From Symsagittifera roscoffensis (lineage: Eukaryota > Xenacoelomorpha > Acoela > Convolutidae): 60,000 bases of DNA. The position numbers were made by a program, and so were the translations under genes. Numbering within the stretch: position 1 is the first letter of the stretch; the number at the start of each line of letters is the position of its first letter. The notes beneath the pieces are model-generated. The model worked only from the letters and a program-made list of their open reading frames with translations. It had not been told where the DNA came from and ran no database searches. Where the stretch lies: NCBI RefSeq assembly GCF_963678635.1, contig NC_087063.1:41122759-41182758 (forward strand). The letters are read 5' to 3'. This document shows, in pieces, positions 56,029-60,000 of the stretch.

Positions 56029-59000
56029 ATGGCTACTCAAACACACTGCCTTATTTGTAAAAGCAGCCTGCGAGGCGGAGGTGTTTGGTGCTTCACATGC
56101 CCAGGCTACATGCATGTAAAATGCAGCGGCCTAGCCCGCAGCAGTGATCACTATGACGATTTCAGTTGGCATCGCTGCACCTCCCAATTTCATTCAGCTA
56201 ACGACAAGCATGAATGCAATCCCCCAACCCTAGCTACAACCACGCTCCCCCAAATGCACCCTCACCCTTCCACTGCCCGACACTCACAAAACTCAGGAGA
56301 GTCTTCCACTATAGAACCCAGAACAATACAAGACCCATGGTCAAACCCCTGTCCAGAACTCATAGAAACCACCAGGAAAATATACACCGAAGTGGTCCAC
56401 TGGAAACCGGTCTTTATGATCTTGTCAAAAAATAAAGTTGGTTATAACTGTATTGGAACCCTCAATAGAACTTTGAACAGCCTAATAAAAAACAACGAAA
56501 ATACCTTCGCAATGCACGCAGCAATGATTTTTCCACACTTATTATTGTGCAAAACAAACTCCGAAATTGACGGATCTTTATCCAAAACAATAGCAAGGCG
56601 ACATAAGCAATGGCAAGACGGAGACCTGGATGGACTATATAACGAAGGAAAGGCACTGCAAATGCGCTTGTTGAAAGAAAGTAGAAGAAAAACTGAAACT
56701 GAAGCACAACAGTTCAACAAACTAATGAATACTGGAAAAATATCAAGCGCAATTGCAAAACTAACAGACACATCTAAAGGCGTTCTTTCGCTCGACGAGA
56801 TTGTCAAAGGTAAGACAGTAGAACAGACTCTCATAGAGAAACACCCACCATCTAAACCAATTAATGAGAACTATATTACACTAATCTCAAACGAAACAAT
56901 TCCTTTCCATCCATCGATATTTGATCAGATAAACGGTCAACATATCAAGAAGGCAGCCATGAGAACGCACGGATCGCATGGACCATCTGGCCTCGATGCG
57001 AATGAATGGAGACGTATTCTAACACACTTCGGGCAACAATCAGTTGAAATTTCAAAAACAATTGCTAAATTTGCCAAAAAATTGGCAACAGAAGAACTAA
57101 ATCTAGAACTAATGGAACCATATAACGCATGCAGATTAATACCCTTAGATAAGAATCCAGGGGTGAGACTTATAGGCATAGGAGAAGTTATGCGTAGGAT
57201 AATAGGGCGAACAATAACTAAATGCCTAAAAAACGAACTCATGTCGCTCGGTTCAAACTACCAACTCTGCCTAGGACAAAAATGTGGCATTGAATATGCG
57301 ATCCACACGCTAAGAGATCAATACAGCAAAACTTCCGCCGATGCTGTTTTACTGATAGATCCCGAAAACGCTTTCAACTCGCTGAACCGAAAGCTGGCAT
57401 TAAAAAACATCGAAAATACCTGCCCTTCCCTTTTAACAGCGATTAGAACTCCTACTCCAATCCATCTTAACTATTCGTTAACAAAAAAAAACAATCTACT
57501 CTCAAGAAGGGGCAACCCAGGGGGATCCACTAGCAATGGCCATGTACGGTCTAGCCATAATACCCCTCATAAAATTTTTATCAGTAGACGATGTAACCCA
57601 GAAATGGTACGCAGACGATGGAAACGCAGTCGGTAAATTAAGCAATCTACGAACCGTCCTCGATAAAATTGTATCACTGGGTAAATTTTTCGGCTACCAC
57701 GTGAAAGCATCCAAATGCCAACTCATTGTCAAAGATGAAAAACTCGGTGAAGCTCAGAAAATCTTCGCAAATACAGGAATCACTAAAAAGGCAGGTGCCC
57801 GAGTGCTTGGTTCAGTTAGAGGAACAGAATCTGAATGTAAAAAGTTCCTCGAATTTCAACAGAATGAGCAAATCAAAATTTTGAAAAAACTAACGAAAAT
57901 TGCTAAAACCTCCCCTAAAACGTTTATGCCTGCTATACTAAAGGAGTTCAAGAAAAGCTTTCGTTTCTTGCCAGGACAACGCCTAGCATTATGGAAAACT
58001 TAGAAATATATGAAAATATTATCAAAGAACAATTATTACCTAACCTAGTCGGTAAAGACACTTTAAACCCCCAGTTCCGTGAGATATCTTCCTTACCCCT
58101 TAAAATGGGCGGACTTTTAACATCAAGCTGCCATCCGATCATGAAAGCTACCTAGAATGGTCTAAGGAAAAATCACTGGTACTGGAATCTCAAGATCCTA
58201 TTACAGCAGTAACACAGCAAGAAAAAATATGTACGAAAATCAAAAAGTTAAAAACTGATAGAACAAATCGAAAAACAACAAACCTCATTAACTCCTTAAA
58301 TGAAACAGATAAATACGCAATCGACCTGGCCTCTGAAAAGGGAGCCTCTAACTGGCTCAATGCTCTACCACTGAGCAGATACAACTTCAACCTGAATAAA
58401 TCAGAGTTCAGAGATGGTATTTACTTAAGATACGGATGGGAACCAACCAAAACCCCACTCACATGTGCATGTGGTGGTGATTTTAACTTGACACATGCGC
58501 TTCACTGTGCAAAGGGTGGTTACACACACATAAGACACAATGAAATAAGAGACACATTCGCCAACCTCATGAATGAGGTTTGCCATGACGTCGAGATTGA
58601 GCCGAAACTTCAGACGTTGCAAGGCGAAAGCTTTGTCAACAATTCAACTACAACTGAAGATGCACGACTTGACATTAAGTCAAACGGACTCTGGGGTTCA
58701 TGATTCAGCCGCGCTTTCTTTGATGTGAAAATTTTCAACCCCCGTGCCAAAACATCGCGAAAACTACATAAGGATGCTTACAAATACCACGAAACGCTAG
58801 TGAACTCCAAATATCAGCAAAGAATTTTAAACGTAGAGCAGAGTAGCTTCTGCCCGCTTATTTATGGATGCACCGGTGGCGCTGCTCCAACAGCCACGCG
58901 GACGATGCAGCGATTGGCCGAAAAACCAAGTGAAAAAAGACAAGAAAGCTATCCAGAATCTATAAACTACATAAGAACTAAAATAAGCTTCGCGCTCCTG

Positions 59001-59102
59001 AGGAGCTCTATACTTTGTATAAGGGGGTGCAGATCGCTACGCAAAGCTCAATTTATCGACAACTCCATAAGCGCTATTGTACAGGAAGGACGGCTAAGGT
59101 AA
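56029..59102 (+). pseudogene. PHD finger-RT-restriction-like endonuclease polyprotein (ORF2)
   Basis: From ATG 56029: PHD-like finger CLICKSS..CFTCPGYMHVKC..WHRC; helical linker; RT with ACRLIPLDKNPGVRLIGIGEVMRRI, AVLLIDPENAFNSLNRK, a shift at the A9 run near 57482, then QEGATQGDPLAMAMYGLAI, QKWYADDGNAVGK (catalytic YADD), GYHVKASKCQLIV and GARVLGS. A second shift near 57970 leads into RTTPSIMENLEIYE..LPLKMGGL, and a third near 58120 into LEWSKEKSL. Then CACGGDFNLTHALHC (CCHC), RHNEIRD, DARLDIKSNGLWGS, TGA (58699-58701, Arg codon in relatives), AFFDVKIFNP and KISFALLRSSILCIRG; stop 59100-59102. The RHN, RLD and DVK blocks form a PD-(D/E)XK-like nuclease. About 1010 codons. Confidence 0.82.
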
Positions 59103-59240
59103 ATTAACATTACGACGATGCATTTAATGCTGATTTATGACTTCATTGCTGATATATATGCATTTTTATATCGCTGGTATGGCCCTATCCAGCTTGTGCA
59201 CTTACCGTAACTAAACGGAAGGGCCCCTTTGTAATCTAGT

Positions 59241-60000
59241 TTTTTAATCATTTTCACTATCGATGAAATAGAAGATGCCCTAAACGAGCTGGACGTGAAT
59301 GAGCCCAATGGACCAGACAAGATTGGTAATGCTTTTCTGAAAAACCTCTCAAAGTCACTACCAAAATCACTTCACTTACTGTTCAACTTGATTGCAATTA
59401 AAGCGATGTTTCCAACAAAATGGAAGATCATCGAAATCGCACTAATTTTCAAAGACGGGGATAAACAAGACGTATCAAATTATAGGCCGATCAGCCTGCT
59501 CTCAGCAGTGTCAAAACTGCTTGAGAAACTAATATTTGAGAAACTGGCCCTAATTGTCTACCCAGCCCTAAAACCAGACCAACACGATTTTAGACCTAAA
59601 CGAGCGACGATAACAAACCGATTAGAGTATCTACACGAGATATTTAGCTGCCTAGATTTGCCAAACTGCAACTACCTGAACACGTTCTACTTGGACTTTC
59701 AAAAAAGCATTTGACAAAATCTCGCACGGAATCCTCATGGAGAAATTATCGACTTCTGGAATTGGAGGAAATTGTTTATCTCTGATACACAGCTACCTCT
59801 CGAACCGGAAGCAAACAGTGAGGCTGAATGCGACAGCGGAGAGCTGGAAGTCTTCAGAGGCGTTCCCCAGGGCTCTATACTAGCGCCGCTTTTCTTCCTA
59901 GTCTTCATAAATGACGCTCTCTTGGACGCAACACGCAGAAAAGAGGGCTCAAAAAGACTTAAACGCTCTTTCTGTACTCAAAAAGAATCTCTCAAAGGCA
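59241..60000 (+). pseudogene. LINE-D, reverse transcriptase part (continues past the window)
   Basis: It reads FTIDEIEDALNELDVNEPNGPDKI, WKIIEIALIFKDGDKQDVSNYRPISLLSAVSKLLEKLI, DQHDFRPKRAT, NYLNTFYLDFQK, then after a one-base shift in an A6 run (near 59700) AFDKISHGILMEKL, SLIHSYLSNRKQTVRLN, and after another shift FRGVPQGSILAPLFFLVFIND. These are RT blocks 1-4 of a jockey/CR1-type LINE in the right order, continuing the fragment at 54660-55099. The YADD block would fall beyond 60000. Two shifts in 750 bp show decay. Confidence 0.8.

Larger units (their letters stand above)
55140..59240 (+). mobile_element. SGNH + PHD-RT-nuclease retroelement nested in LINE-D
   Basis: A two-ORF element about 4.1 kb long splits LINE-D. 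ORF1 is an SGNH-type hydrolase (55468-56004). ORF2 encodes PHD-like finger, RT, CCHC and restriction-like nuclease (56029-59102). A GC-richer 5' leader (55200-55460) and a ~130-bp 3' region (59103-59230) frame them. I could not find a clear target-site duplication; the boundaries rest on where LINE-D coding breaks off and resumes. Mutations in ORF2 are few (three shifts, one TGA). Confidence 0.8.

Overview
This window looks like AT-rich, repeat-laden nuclear DNA from an invertebrate animal. The evidence is: spliced genes with GT..AG introns that are mostly very short (47, 64, 71 and 80 bp, one of about 450 bp); an animal-type chromatin-remodelling gene (BAZ1A/ACF1-like, WAC domain); and many non-LTR and Penelope-like retroelements, satellites and DNA-transposon derivatives. 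I cannot name the species from sequence alone.

Layout. 1-1490 is a ~265-bp satellite array decaying toward its right edge. 1.5-6.05 kb is AT-rich with only degenerate repeats. 6.06-6.55 kb is a less AT-rich, possibly transcribed stretch. 6.55-15.13 kb holds two nearly full-length LINEs (LINE-A1, LINE-A2), both on the minus strand, head to tail, each bordered by (GAT/ATC)n microsatellite. Each codes for a leader with a 2A-like D(V/I)ExNPG motif, an APE endonuclease, a reverse transcriptase (RT) and four C-terminal zinc fingers. A third, 5'-truncated copy (LINE-A3) lies at 18.3-18.9 kb. Between them are a repeat family 'R', small tandem repeats, and the 3' exons of an unidentified host gene on the minus strand (17.49-17.92 kb).

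19.2-22.4 kb contains DNA-transposon derivatives with readable target-site duplications: a 1.4-kb hAT-type element (8-bp TSD ACTTTAGG) filled with ATCGAT-type palindromes, and a 472-bp element with 36-bp inverted repeats and a 9-bp TSD (ACTGCAACC) inserted in a second copy of family R. 22.6-23.5 kb is a CpG-rich field of a short recurring TCGCGAAAGTCTG-like motif. 26.2-27.9 kb has an unidentified open frame and the end of a LINE RT.

28.4-41.2 kb is a 4267-bp unit present three times in tandem and almost identical. Each unit carries a decayed LINE with an RPD..NVK C-terminus (LINE-B) and the 3' part of a Penelope-like element (PLE) with a GIY-YIG domain. The PLE continues outside the array to 42.07 kb. 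More PLE copies lie on the plus strand at 43.7-46.5 kb.

48.1-52.2 kb is a two-ORF LINE (LINE-C, minus strand) whose 5' end carries three 50-bp repeats and lies back to back with the start of the BAZ1A-like gene. That gene has four readable exons (52435-53745, plus strand). The following sequence, possibly its next intron, holds a LINE (LINE-D) split by a 4-kb element encoding an SGNH hydrolase and a PHD finger-RT-restriction-like endonuclease protein (55.1-59.2 kb). All retroelement reading frames carry stops or frameshifts, although several are only lightly damaged.
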